The notes beneath the pieces are model-generated. The model made no database searches. It was given only the letters and a program-made list of their open reading frames with translations, and had not been told where the DNA came from. The position numbers were made by a program, and so were the translations under genes. Below, piece after piece: positions 8,801-15,466 of a stretch of DNA of 19,167 nucleotides (within the stretch, counting starts at the first letter, position 1; each line of letters begins with the position of its first letter). This DNA is from an uncultured Muribaculaceae bacterium (GTDB lineage Bacteria > Bacteroidota > Bacteroidia > Bacteroidales > Muribaculaceae). The stretch covers positions 1-19,167 of the forward strand of contig CAJUHM010000048.1 in the NCBI GenBank assembly GCA_910586475.1. The letters are read 5' to 3'.

Positions 8801-8978
8801 TAATGTCGCTGACATCACTCTCAGCCTAACCGGCAAGAATCTCTGGATGATCTACTGCAAAGCTCCTTTCGATCCCGAAAGCACCTCTGCGACGACCAAC
8901 AACTTCTATCAGGGTATCGACTACTTCCAGCAGCCAAGTGCCCGCACCTATGGATTTAATGTTAAAATCAACTTCTGA
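5868..8978 (+). CDS. SusC/RagA-family TonB-dependent outer-membrane transporter
   Basis: A 1036-residue outer-membrane importer for glycan oligosaccharides, working with the SusD-like lid encoded next. The signal peptide (hydrophobic stretch 10-25) ends LYA|QS. A carboxypeptidase-regulatory-like domain follows at about 47-120 (VTGEVFDPSGEPIIGV), then the SusC signature DEVVVTALG at 123-131. The plug (about 160-275) includes NALYVIDGIPM and YGSNAASGVILITTKKG. The rest is a 22-strand-type beta barrel ending in FNVKINF with the terminal Phe used for barrel insertion. The start at ATG 5868 is preferred because the upstream in-frame start is a TTG that would spoil the signal peptide; ATG 5883 is also possible. 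It leads the five-gene PUL, 15 bases before susD. No N-terminal anti-sigma-interacting extension is apparent, so trans-envelope sigma signalling is not suggested by this protein. Substrate cannot be read from sequence. Confidence 0.95.
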   Translation: MNLDFMRPKFVALCAAIACGPMLYAQSNQVLAASAVASPQNASATTVTGEVFDPSGEPIIGVTVSLAGKGAVASTDVDGRFSVKARPGDELTFTYIGFTPQTVKITGSGPIRITMQEDSRTLDEVVVTALGIKREAKALSYNVQTVNGDALTANKDANFINSLAGKVAGVNISNGSAGAGSAARVIMRGTKSLSGNDNALYVIDGIPMFDVNTGTESGGTMAKQPGSSSVADINPDDIESMSVLSGPSAAALYGSNAASGVILITTKKGVEGRAKLTYSNSTQFSNAWMTPKFQNTYGNVPGEFTSWGSKLATPTSFDPMDFFRTGVTEINSLTFTTGTERNQTFASAAVTNAPGVMPESDYNRYNFSIRNTAKFFDDKLTLDLGAQYIIQNNKNMVGSGEYFNPLPALYLFPRGENFDDVRMFERFDPARNIMTQFWEQKYSNAFTMQNPYWTQKRMNREARKQRYMFNASLKYDILPWLYVIGRVRVDNANTIYQEKYYATTIMTLAGSDKGMYGRHNTLDRSTYADVMASMNKNFVDNRLNLNAQLGASINDLLEEGDFFEGGLDKVPNFFHYGNISRTQMKAGETSWHDQVQSIFASVELGWDSQYYLTVTGRNDWASMLAFTDKQSYFYPSVGASWLISETFRDALPQAISYLKVRGSWAEVASSPSRYLTRMQYVYNDQTNQYEWPSKHYNPNLRPENTKSYEIGLSAKFFNNTLGLEFTYYNANTFNQTFEIPASGSSGYKTNLIQTGNIRNRGVEAAINYNNTWGDWRFGTGLTYSLNRNKIISLANGAIDPETGNPIEMEYFTASGCLGMGGGPAIRLYEGGTMGDLYSNMRLRQSGNGYIWTDPQTGKLAVETVDYFKVGSLLADFNMGWSGNVGWRDLNLSWTVTGRFGGRVVSDTQALLDRYGVSEVSAAAREAGGVAIPGNGIVDAQNYYETISQMPGTYYVYDATNVRLADLTLSYNLPRRILGNVADITLSLTGKNLWMIYCKAPFDPESTSATTNNFYQGIDYFQQPSARTYGFNVKINF

Positions 8979-8993
8979 TAACAGACATCAATT

Positions 8994-10556
8994 ATGAACA
9001 CTAAATATTCCAAAAATATAGCTTCTGTCCTGCTGGGTGGATCAATGCTCCTCGGAGCCGTCGGCTGTACCGACAAATTCGAGGACTTCAATACCAATCC
9101 GATGGCGCCGACACCCGAGGAGATGGAAGGTGACTACGCGTCGACTGCCACGCTGATCTCTAACATGATCCCGACAGTCGCACAGGGTCAGGAAAACAAT
9201 TTCCAGATGCTTGATCAGATGATCGGCTATGAATTCGGCCACATGACCGCTGCCAAGAATATGTGGGGCGGTGACCGTTATTACGCGACATACAATGTCG
9301 GCAACAACTGGTCCGGCAATATGTTCGACACAACGATGCCGCAGATCTACACTCCGTTCTTCATGATCCGAAACATATCCGGCGGCGAGGGCCTGACCTA
9401 TTACTGGGCTGATCTTCTCCGCGTTTTCGGATCGTTGCGAGTGAGCGACTGCTATGGACCGATTCCCTTCTCTAAGATAGGCTCCGGTTCGGACTTTACA
9501 GTTGCTTATGACGACATGCCGACTCTGTTCAATGCAATGTTCGAGGAGCTCGACCTCGTCATCGCCGGTCTGAAAGAGGCTGCCGTAAACACCTCTTCGA
9601 CTCAGGCTCTTTTCGGAAACGCCGACTATATCTACAAAGGTGATATTTCCAAATGGGTGAAATTCGCCAATACTCTTAAACTACGTATGGCATTGCGTCT
9701 TGTGAATGTCGAGCCTCAGCTCGCACAGAAGAAAGCCGAAGAGGCCGTCAACGATCTGGGCGGTCTTATCTCAAATGCCTCAGACGCAGCATGGAGCACA
9801 TATATTCCCGGTGGAAACGCATTGCATAAGACCAATATCCTGTGGGATGAAGGCCGCGTCAGCGCCGACATCACTTCCTATATGAACGGTTATTCGGATC
9901 CCCGTCTGCCATTCTATGCCAACAAGGCTGTCGATGACACCTACACCGGTCTGCGTTCCGGCATTTTCCATGCAAGCAATGTGGCTCCTTATTCAACTCC
10001 GAAAGTTGAAGCGCAGTCCTCTCTTCTGTCAATTTCGGCAAGCGAGACATGGTTCTGCCGTGCCGAAGGCGCGCTTCGCGGATGGAACATGGGTGGCACA
10101 GCCAAGGAACTCTACGAACAGGGCGTTGCCGTTTCCATGGAAGAGCGCGGCGCTGCGATCGGAAACTATCTCTCGAGCACTGCGACTCCGGCCAACTATG
10201 TTGACCCGACTAACTCGATCTACAGCATAAACGCTGTGTCGACCGTCACTCCGAAATGGAACGACAATGGTTCATTCGAGGAAAATCTCGAACGTATCAT
10301 GGTTCAGAAATGGCTCGGCAACTATCCCAACGGCTGGGAAACATGGGCTGACTTCCGTCGCACAGGATATCCTAAATTTTTCCCTGCTGTCAACAACCTG
10401 TCGACCGACGGTGTAAGCTCTGCGCGCGGAATGCGTCGTCTGCCTTATCCTCTGTCGGAATTCAACACCAACGAAGCCAACGTCAAGGCTGCCCAGGCTA
10501 TGCTTGGCGGACCGGACAACAGCGCTACCGATCTTTGGTGGGCTCTTAAAAACTGA
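8994..10556 (+). CDS. SusD/RagB-family surface glycan-binding lipoprotein
   Basis: A 520-residue SusD-type lipoprotein that would cap the SusC barrel and bind the incoming oligosaccharide. The signal ends in the lipobox GAVGC with lipidated C25, followed by acidic residues (TDKFEDF) of the kind associated with surface export in Bacteroidota. Mid-protein features typical of the family include YYWADLLRVFGSLRVSDCYG followed by PIPFSK (about 137-162) and the helical TPR-like segment KWVKFANTLKLRMALRL (about 219-235). The C-terminal WLGNYPNGWETWADFRRTGYP is the conserved SusD closing motif. Length and motifs look closer to the SusD-like group found in host-glycan PULs than to starch SusD, but that is a judgement from memory. 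The start is well placed, 15 bases after susC, implying co-transcription. Confidence 0.94.
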   Translation: MNTKYSKNIASVLLGGSMLLGAVGCTDKFEDFNTNPMAPTPEEMEGDYASTATLISNMIPTVAQGQENNFQMLDQMIGYEFGHMTAAKNMWGGDRYYATYNVGNNWSGNMFDTTMPQIYTPFFMIRNISGGEGLTYYWADLLRVFGSLRVSDCYGPIPFSKIGSGSDFTVAYDDMPTLFNAMFEELDLVIAGLKEAAVNTSSTQALFGNADYIYKGDISKWVKFANTLKLRMALRLVNVEPQLAQKKAEEAVNDLGGLISNASDAAWSTYIPGGNALHKTNILWDEGRVSADITSYMNGYSDPRLPFYANKAVDDTYTGLRSGIFHASNVAPYSTPKVEAQSSLLSISASETWFCRAEGALRGWNMGGTAKELYEQGVAVSMEERGAAIGNYLSSTATPANYVDPTNSIYSINAVSTVTPKWNDNGSFEENLERIMVQKWLGNYPNGWETWADFRRTGYPKFFPAVNNLSTDGVSSARGMRRLPYPLSEFNTNEANVKAAQAMLGGPDNSATDLWWALKN

Positions 10557-10706
10557 TTGTAAATCACATATCGCATTCCCCGACAAATCCTGGGGCGACA
10601 GACGTAGCCTCTGACTTGCCGGAACGCGAAAACTCAATCAAAAAACAGAAAAATCAGGTAAAAACCTTCGTATTCACGACGAATGCGACTTATACCATTA
10701 GAAAAA
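10557..10706 (+). other. susD-GH18 spacer with two weak hairpins
   Basis: At 150 bases this is by far the longest gap inside the PUL; the others are 15-37 bases. One possible stem pairs CCCC (10578-10581) with GGGG (10592-10595), helped by TCGC (10571) against CGA (10596). A second pairs CGTATTC (10669-10675) with GAATGCG (10681-10687) across a five-base loop with one G-U pair, ending 20 bases before the GH18 start. I see no T-tract and no TANNTTTG box, so neither a terminator nor a new promoter is supported. mRNA processing or differential stability is possible. Confidence 0.35.
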
Positions 10707-11726
10707 ATGAAAGGATTAAAATCAATACTTTTCGCAGCCGCAGCGCTTGTCATGGCACCTCTGGCCGTGACCTCCTGCAGCGACTGGACTGAGCCGGAAG
10801 CCGAAGATTTCTACTCGCCGCTTCCTCCCAGCTATTATGAGAACCTCAAGGATTATTTCGCTTCACCCCACAAGGTGATGTTCGGATGGTTCGGTTCATG
10901 GACCGCAAGCAATAAATCAAATTCGCTCGTCGGACTTCCCGACAGTACTGACTTCGTTTCGCTATGGCTCTGCTGGGGAAATCTAACCCCCGCTCAGCAG
11001 TCCGACCTGAAAGCCTTCCAGGCACGCGGTTCGAAAGCTGTGCTCTGCTGGCTTGCAACCCACATCGGCGAAAATATCACCCCTGGCTATTCTGGTGTTC
11101 CCCCGGTTGAAGCAGCCGAGGAATTCTGGGGATTTAAAAACGGCGACATTCCTTCGATGGTTGAGGCTGCAAAAAAATATGCCGACGCTATCGCTGACAC
11201 ATGTGACAAATATGACATCGACGGATTCGACATGGACATCGAATCGTATGGAACTCTTATCCAGAGTGGAACGGGTTCAATTGTCATGAACGAGTTCCTC
11301 CGTCAGCTCAGAAGCCGTTTCGATGAAAAGAACCGTATGCTTGTGATCGATATCCCCGGTGGACTCGGCTGGCTTAATTTCTATAGTTATCTTGAAGACG
11401 AGGTTGTCGAAATGGTTGACTATATCTGCTGGCAGACCTATGAGCTTGACAGCAATAGTTCACTCGACCAGTTCTTTGATGCCGTCAAGAACTACAAGCC
11501 GGACATCTTTGCCAACACTCTGAAAAAATCGATCGTTACTGCCACATTCGAGCGCGCTGCCGACAAGTATGTGTTCCCGATCCAGTCGACATGGCAGTAT
11601 AAAGGTGGCCTTCTCCCGCATGCCGGACAGGGTGCATACCATATCGAGTATGACTATCCCGGATTCCCGGACTATCCCACAATTCGCAAGGGAATTGCAA
11701 CTCAGAATCCGCCTATCACCGATTAA
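10707..11726 (+). CDS. GH18 lipoprotein, endo-beta-N-acetylglucosaminidase-like
   Basis: A 339-residue glycoside hydrolase family 18 protein. The lipobox AVTSC puts the lipidated residue at C24, so it is an envelope, probably surface, lipoprotein. The family motif DxxDxDxE is intact as DGFDMDIE: D172, D175, D177 and catalytic E179. GH18 enzymes use the substrate's own N-acetyl group in a retaining mechanism on GlcNAc-beta-1,4 bonds, as in N-glycan-releasing endoglycosidases and chitinases. The compact single domain, the upstream SusC/SusD pair and the downstream DUF1735 lipoproteins recall the BT_1044 type of Bacteroides endoglycosidase, which frees glycans from glycoproteins at the cell surface. 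WQTYE (about 239-243) looks like the substrate-floor strand of the barrel. ATG 10707 gives a clean signal peptide; ATG 10683 adds eight residues ahead of it. A chitinase, or a binding protein that keeps the motif, cannot be excluded. Confidence 0.85.
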   Translation: MKGLKSILFAAAALVMAPLAVTSCSDWTEPEAEDFYSPLPPSYYENLKDYFASPHKVMFGWFGSWTASNKSNSLVGLPDSTDFVSLWLCWGNLTPAQQSDLKAFQARGSKAVLCWLATHIGENITPGYSGVPPVEAAEEFWGFKNGDIPSMVEAAKKYADAIADTCDKYDIDGFDMDIESYGTLIQSGTGSIVMNEFLRQLRSRFDEKNRMLVIDIPGGLGWLNFYSYLEDEVVEMVDYICWQTYELDSNSSLDQFFDAVKNYKPDIFANTLKKSIVTATFERAADKYVFPIQSTWQYKGGLLPHAGQGAYHIEYDYPGFPDYPTIRKGIATQNPPITD

Positions 11727-11752
11727 TCACAAATTTTTCTAAACTATAATTC

Positions 11753-12937
11753 ATGAAAAAATTAGCATCAAAATTTTTCGCTTTCGGCGTAATAGCTCTC
11801 TCTCTTTCGGCCTGCGATGCAAAAAATGATGTGATTGACAATATGGTCTACATATCCGAATCGGCGTCCGATCCTTCGTCGGAGATCGTGCTCGGCAAGA
11901 CCGGAGAGACTGCTCAAACAACAATCAATGTGCGCATGGCCCAGAAAGCAGCGGTCGATACAAAAATTCAGCTCGCGCTTGATGAGTCGGTCCTTAATGA
12001 CTACAATAAGCTTAACCAGACGGAATATGTGATTGTGCCTTCGGAGTACATTTCGTTTCCTTCTGAAGTGACCATTCCTGCCGGTTCGGCAATGGTCGGT
12101 GTGCCTGTTACGATCACGTCTTTCGACGGAGAAAAGGGCGTCGACTATGCAGCCCCGCTGCGGATCATAGGCGCGGACATGGAAATTTCTTCCGGATCAA
12201 GCTCTCATATCATCACTTTTGGCAAGCCGCTGATCCAGTCGGCTCCCGGTTTCCTTTCAAATAATGCAATGAGCATGGACTGGGATGAAGAGGTGTCCCT
12301 TCCGAACCTTACCCTCGAATGGTGGGCGCGTGTGACAAACACAAGCGGTACCGGCGGATTCTCGATCAACAATCAGGCGATCTTCTCGTTCGTTTCGAAT
12401 TATGAACTTTATGTCCGCTTCGGAGATATCGTCTACGCTGACAGCAATGGCCGGAATCTGTATAATTTCCTTCAGATCAAAACGATGGGAATTGATGCAA
12501 ACTACGATAGCGGAGACCCCAACAAAACTCCTCTCAACTGGGGTGAGTGGATTCATTTCGCCCACACCTATGATGCCGGCACCGGTGACGTAATCCTCTA
12601 CATGAACGGAGTCGAAGTCAACCGAAACAACGGCGGTGCAGGAAATGTATTCAACATTACAGGCCTGTCAATGTGTTCTGCCGGATCCTATCATCGCGAT
12701 GTCATCGAGCTGGCTCAGGTACGCCTCTGGAAAACTACCCGCACAGCAGCACAGATTGCCAAGTACATGAAGAAAGAAGTGAAATACAATGATCCGAATC
12801 TCGTGTTCTATCTTCCGATGAACGAAGGTTCAGGTTCGGTTCTTCATGACGTGACCGGTAATGGCCATGATGTGACTATCGGATCCAACGGCGGCTCCAA
12901 TAATCAGGCTCATTCATGGACAGAATACACCTTTTAA
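11753..12937 (+). CDS. DUF1735 + LamG-like surface glycan-binding lipoprotein
   Basis: A 394-residue predicted lipoprotein with lipobox LSLSAC (C21). Residues about 30-155 form a DUF1735 (BT_3987-like N-terminal) beta-sandwich, recognisable from ESVLNDYNKLNQTEYVIVPS and the FPSEVTIPAGSAMVGVPVTI strand pair. Residues about 160-394 form a concanavalin A-like LamG_3 domain: LTLEWWARV, WGEWIHFAHTYD, VILYMNGVEV, the IELAQVRLWKTTRTAAQI helix, and a terminal LPMNEGSGSVLHDVTGNGHD. No catalytic motif is seen, so it is probably a surface glycan-binding protein that feeds the GH18 enzyme and SusCD. It begins 26 bases after the GH18 gene and 37 bases before the next gene, in the same transcript. Annotated relatives often carry only a LamG or DUF1735 label, and the bound sugar is unknown. 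Confidence 0.85.
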   Translation: MKKLASKFFAFGVIALSLSACDAKNDVIDNMVYISESASDPSSEIVLGKTGETAQTTINVRMAQKAAVDTKIQLALDESVLNDYNKLNQTEYVIVPSEYISFPSEVTIPAGSAMVGVPVTITSFDGEKGVDYAAPLRIIGADMEISSGSSSHIITFGKPLIQSAPGFLSNNAMSMDWDEEVSLPNLTLEWWARVTNTSGTGGFSINNQAIFSFVSNYELYVRFGDIVYADSNGRNLYNFLQIKTMGIDANYDSGDPNKTPLNWGEWIHFAHTYDAGTGDVILYMNGVEVNRNNGGAGNVFNITGLSMCSAGSYHRDVIELAQVRLWKTTRTAAQIAKYMKKEVKYNDPNLVFYLPMNEGSGSVLHDVTGNGHDVTIGSNGGSNNQAHSWTEYTF

Positions 12938-12974
12938 TCAATTATCCAAGCCAATTACTATCCATTAAATCCCT

Positions 12975-14396
12975 ATGAAGACTAAATTCTGGAAAGTCTT
13001 TACCGCTTTCGCAGCCGGAGTGGCCCTCATGCCATTCGCGGCCTGCGACAACGAAGACTATACAAGCAGTCCGAACCGCCCGGACTATGACATAAATTAT
13101 GTCTATCTCTATGAGCCGGTTCAGGCCTATTCATCGATTGAATTCAAGGCAACCGGCGACTTCCTCGAGAGTCTCGACAATCCTCTTGCCCTGACTCCTG
13201 TGCGTTGCACTAAGCCCGCTCCCGCCGACATTCATGTTCAGGTCGTTATCGATCCGACTTTGGTCGACAGCTATAACGAGGCAAACAAGACTGACTACGG
13301 TTTTATGGCCGGTGTTGAGCTTGTCAGCACCGAATTCACCATTCCCAAGGGCGAATATCTTTCGACCGAGGAGATCACGATGAACATCGTTGACCATGAA
13401 GCGCTCAAGCAGAATCAGAAAGACCTTATTCTTCCGATCAAGATCGAAACCCTTTCGGGCGACGGCAAGATCAGCGAGCATAATGAGGTCTACATCCACT
13501 TCGTCTATGAAGCCAACTTCATTACGGTCTCTTCGTACTATCAGGAACTGCTTGGACAGGATCCCGCCACCTGGAGCGCTTCGATGGCCACACTTACGCT
13601 TTCCGATGCGCTGAGTTCGCGCTGGGCAGCCGACGGCGACATGACATTCACTGTCGAACCGGCTTCAGACTATGTTGCGGAATTTAATAAAAATTATGGC
13701 AACGGATATGAGTATCAGTTCCTTGAAGGCGTAACTGTTAAAGCTGCCAAGATTGCGCAGGGAACTTCGAAAGGTGACATCGTTCTGTCGGCAAGTGTTC
13801 CGTCGGGAATGGCAAGCGGAACGCGTTATGTCGTGCCTCTCAGAATCAAATCAGTGAGCGGCATCGGAGCTGCGCTTATGTCTGATGAGGAAATCTGCTA
13901 TGTGGCAGTCTACGTACCGCCTTTCACGCTTATGTCCGGCACACCCGTGGGCTCGCGCATTTCCTATGATTCTTCGATGAACTGGACTCTCAGTGTCAAT
14001 GGAAACACAGTCGCCTCTGAGGCATCAGAGGGTTATCCTGAGATGCTTTGGTCGGAACTCTTCCTCTGCAACGGCGAGCTTGCTCCGTGGGTTGAAGGAG
14101 ATGTCTGCGAAATTGACTTTGGTCGGAGCTATAACCTGACCGGTCTGGGTATGTCGTTCTATGCATGGTACTATGCATTGGTAGATTTCAAATCGTTTGA
14201 GTATTCTGCAGACGGTTCGACATGGAACAGCGCCGTTATCGATTTCAGATGGAGTGCCTACAGTTCTTCCGGAACTATCAAATTCTCTTTCCCTGTTGAA
14301 GCCCGTTATCTCAGGTTCACTATCGGAGAACCTAACTATGACTATCCCGGTTATGAAGACATCTGGAATACAGGATTGTATTTCTATGCTAAATAG
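12975..14396 (+). CDS. Tandem DUF1735 lipoprotein with F5/8-type C-terminal domain
   Basis: A 473-residue predicted surface lipoprotein with lipobox PFAAC (C24). Two DUF1735-like repeats can be seen. The first (about 40-178) has DPTLVDSYNEANKTDYGFM and FTIPKGEYLSTEEITM. The second (about 180-318) has PASDYVAEFNKNYGNGYEYQ and the closing TRYVVPLRIKSVSG. From about 320 comes a Trp-rich segment (LWSELF, PWVEGDVCEIDFG, FEYSADGSTW, RYLRFTI) with the outline of a discoidin/F5/8 type C carbohydrate-binding domain. No hydrolase motif is present, so it is a likely second surface glycan-binding protein of this PUL. As last gene it is followed by a strong terminator. The F5/8 call is by pattern; a divergent CBM32-like or other beta-sandwich is the alternative. 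Confidence 0.8.
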   Translation: MKTKFWKVFTAFAAGVALMPFAACDNEDYTSSPNRPDYDINYVYLYEPVQAYSSIEFKATGDFLESLDNPLALTPVRCTKPAPADIHVQVVIDPTLVDSYNEANKTDYGFMAGVELVSTEFTIPKGEYLSTEEITMNIVDHEALKQNQKDLILPIKIETLSGDGKISEHNEVYIHFVYEANFITVSSYYQELLGQDPATWSASMATLTLSDALSSRWAADGDMTFTVEPASDYVAEFNKNYGNGYEYQFLEGVTVKAAKIAQGTSKGDIVLSASVPSGMASGTRYVVPLRIKSVSGIGAALMSDEEICYVAVYVPPFTLMSGTPVGSRISYDSSMNWTLSVNGNTVASEASEGYPEMLWSELFLCNGELAPWVEGDVCEIDFGRSYNLTGLGMSFYAWYYALVDFKSFEYSADGSTWNSAVIDFRWSAYSSSGTIKFSFPVEARYLRFTIGEPNYDYPGYEDIWNTGLYFYAK

Positions 14397-14423
14397 TCAT
14401 TGACAATTGTTCATAAAAAACGC

Positions 14424-14479
14424 AAGGCGGTGTGTAGGAATCCCGGAGGGGGGGACCGACACACCGCTTTAGTTTTTTT
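14424..14479 (+). terminator. PUL intrinsic terminator
   Basis: GCGGTGTGT (14427-14435) pairs perfectly with ACACACCGC (14459-14467). The flanking AAG and TTT add A-U and G-U pairs, and an inner TCCC/GGGA pair can close the loop. A T-tract follows (TTTAGTTTTTTT, 14468-14479). It lies 30 bases after the last PUL gene and separates it from dapF. Confidence 0.88.
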
Positions 14480-14503
14480 CTGAAAGGAAAATTTACACGA
14501 AGG

Positions 14504-14535
14504 GTTGCGGAATTAATGAAAAGGTTGTAAATTTG
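14504..14535 (+). promoter_or_regulatory. dapF-dapL-glnN promoter, Bacteroidota type
   Basis: A perfect -7 box TAAATTTG (14528-14535) stands exactly 20 bases after GTTG (14504-14507), a one-mismatch -33 TTTG. The expected start is near 14542, about 30 bases before the dapF ATG. The -7 core is identical to that of the holB promoter. Confidence 0.72.
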
Positions 14536-14572
14536 CGCCATATTTTTCAAAAACGCCAATAACGTCGGCAAT

Positions 14573-15442
14573 ATGCCACCCGATAAGATGGAAGAAATCT
14601 TGTTTACAAAGATGCATGGCATAGGCAATGATTACATTTATATACATTGCCCCGGCGGTGTCCCCTCTGAAATTTCCGAACTGTCGATTGAAATGAGCCG
14701 CAGACATGTGGCTGTCGGGTCTGACGGAATCATACTGATTCTTCCGTCGGACAAAGCCGATTTTATGATGCGCATCTTTAACGCCGATGGATCGGAAGCG
14801 CGGATGTGCGGCAACGGAATCCGTTGTGTCGGCAAGTTTGTCTATGACCGGGGATTGACGAAAAAAACAACTCTGCTGATCGACACTCTTTCCGGAGTCA
14901 GGACGCTCAGCCTGCATCCGGGTTCCGACGGTCTGATCGAGACTGTCACGGTCGACATGGGCCGTCCTTCGACTACCGACCGCGTTCTCGGAGCTGCCGA
15001 AATGATCGAACATCCTTTGGCTGTGGCCGGCGGCGAAGTCAGGCTGACGGCAGTCTCAATGGGCAATCCGCATGGGGTTGTCTTTGTCGGTTCGCTCGAG
15101 TCGGCTGACGTCCACCGTCTCGGGCGAGAACTGGAGTTGCACCCGGTATGGCCGGACAGAGCCAATATCGAATTTGCCGAAGTGACGTCGAACCATTCCG
15201 TCAGTATGCGTGTCTGGGAAAGGGGATCGGGCGAGACGCTTGCCTGCGGGACCGGAGCCTGCGCGACAGCCGAGGCCGCCGTGCTGACCGGCCGCTGTCA
15301 CTGGCCGGTCAAGGTCAGACTACTCGGCGGCACGCTCACGATCGACAAATCCCCCTCGGGAACAATTCTTATGACAGGGCCGGCGGAAACTGTGTTCGAA
15401 GGACGCTACACAAGACGCAGATCACCGAATCGAAATAACTAA
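14573..15442 (+). CDS. dapF: Diaminopimelate epimerase (DapF)
   Basis: Cytoplasmic, cofactor-independent epimerase turning LL-diaminopimelate into meso-diaminopimelate, which is used for peptidoglycan and as the precursor of lysine. The 289-residue frame shows the family N-terminus FTKMHGIGNDY. It also carries both catalytic cysteine motifs, ARMCGNGIRC with C79 and ACGTGACA with C225, and the substrate loop MGNPHGVVF. The ATG at 14573 is taken as the start; ATG 14588 (MEEILFTKMHG) is nearly as likely, since family N-termini begin just before FTKMHG. It is the first gene after its own promoter and 24 bases upstream of dapL, whose product is its substrate, so the pair forms a two-step module. 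Confidence 0.96.
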   Translation: MPPDKMEEILFTKMHGIGNDYIYIHCPGGVPSEISELSIEMSRRHVAVGSDGIILILPSDKADFMMRIFNADGSEARMCGNGIRCVGKFVYDRGLTKKTTLLIDTLSGVRTLSLHPGSDGLIETVTVDMGRPSTTDRVLGAAEMIEHPLAVAGGEVRLTAVSMGNPHGVVFVGSLESADVHRLGRELELHPVWPDRANIEFAEVTSNHSVSMRVWERGSGETLACGTGACATAEAAVLTGRCHWPVKVRLLGGTLTIDKSPSGTILMTGPAETVFEGRYTRRRSPNRNN

Positions 15443-15466
15443 CCTCACAATCATCCTCAAACAGCA

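Noticed and set aside
14441..14458. G-rich run (GGAGGGGGGGACC) as a G-quadruplex or ribosome binding site
   Set aside because: It is the loop of the PUL terminator hairpin, has no start codon at a suitable distance and lacks four separate G-runs.
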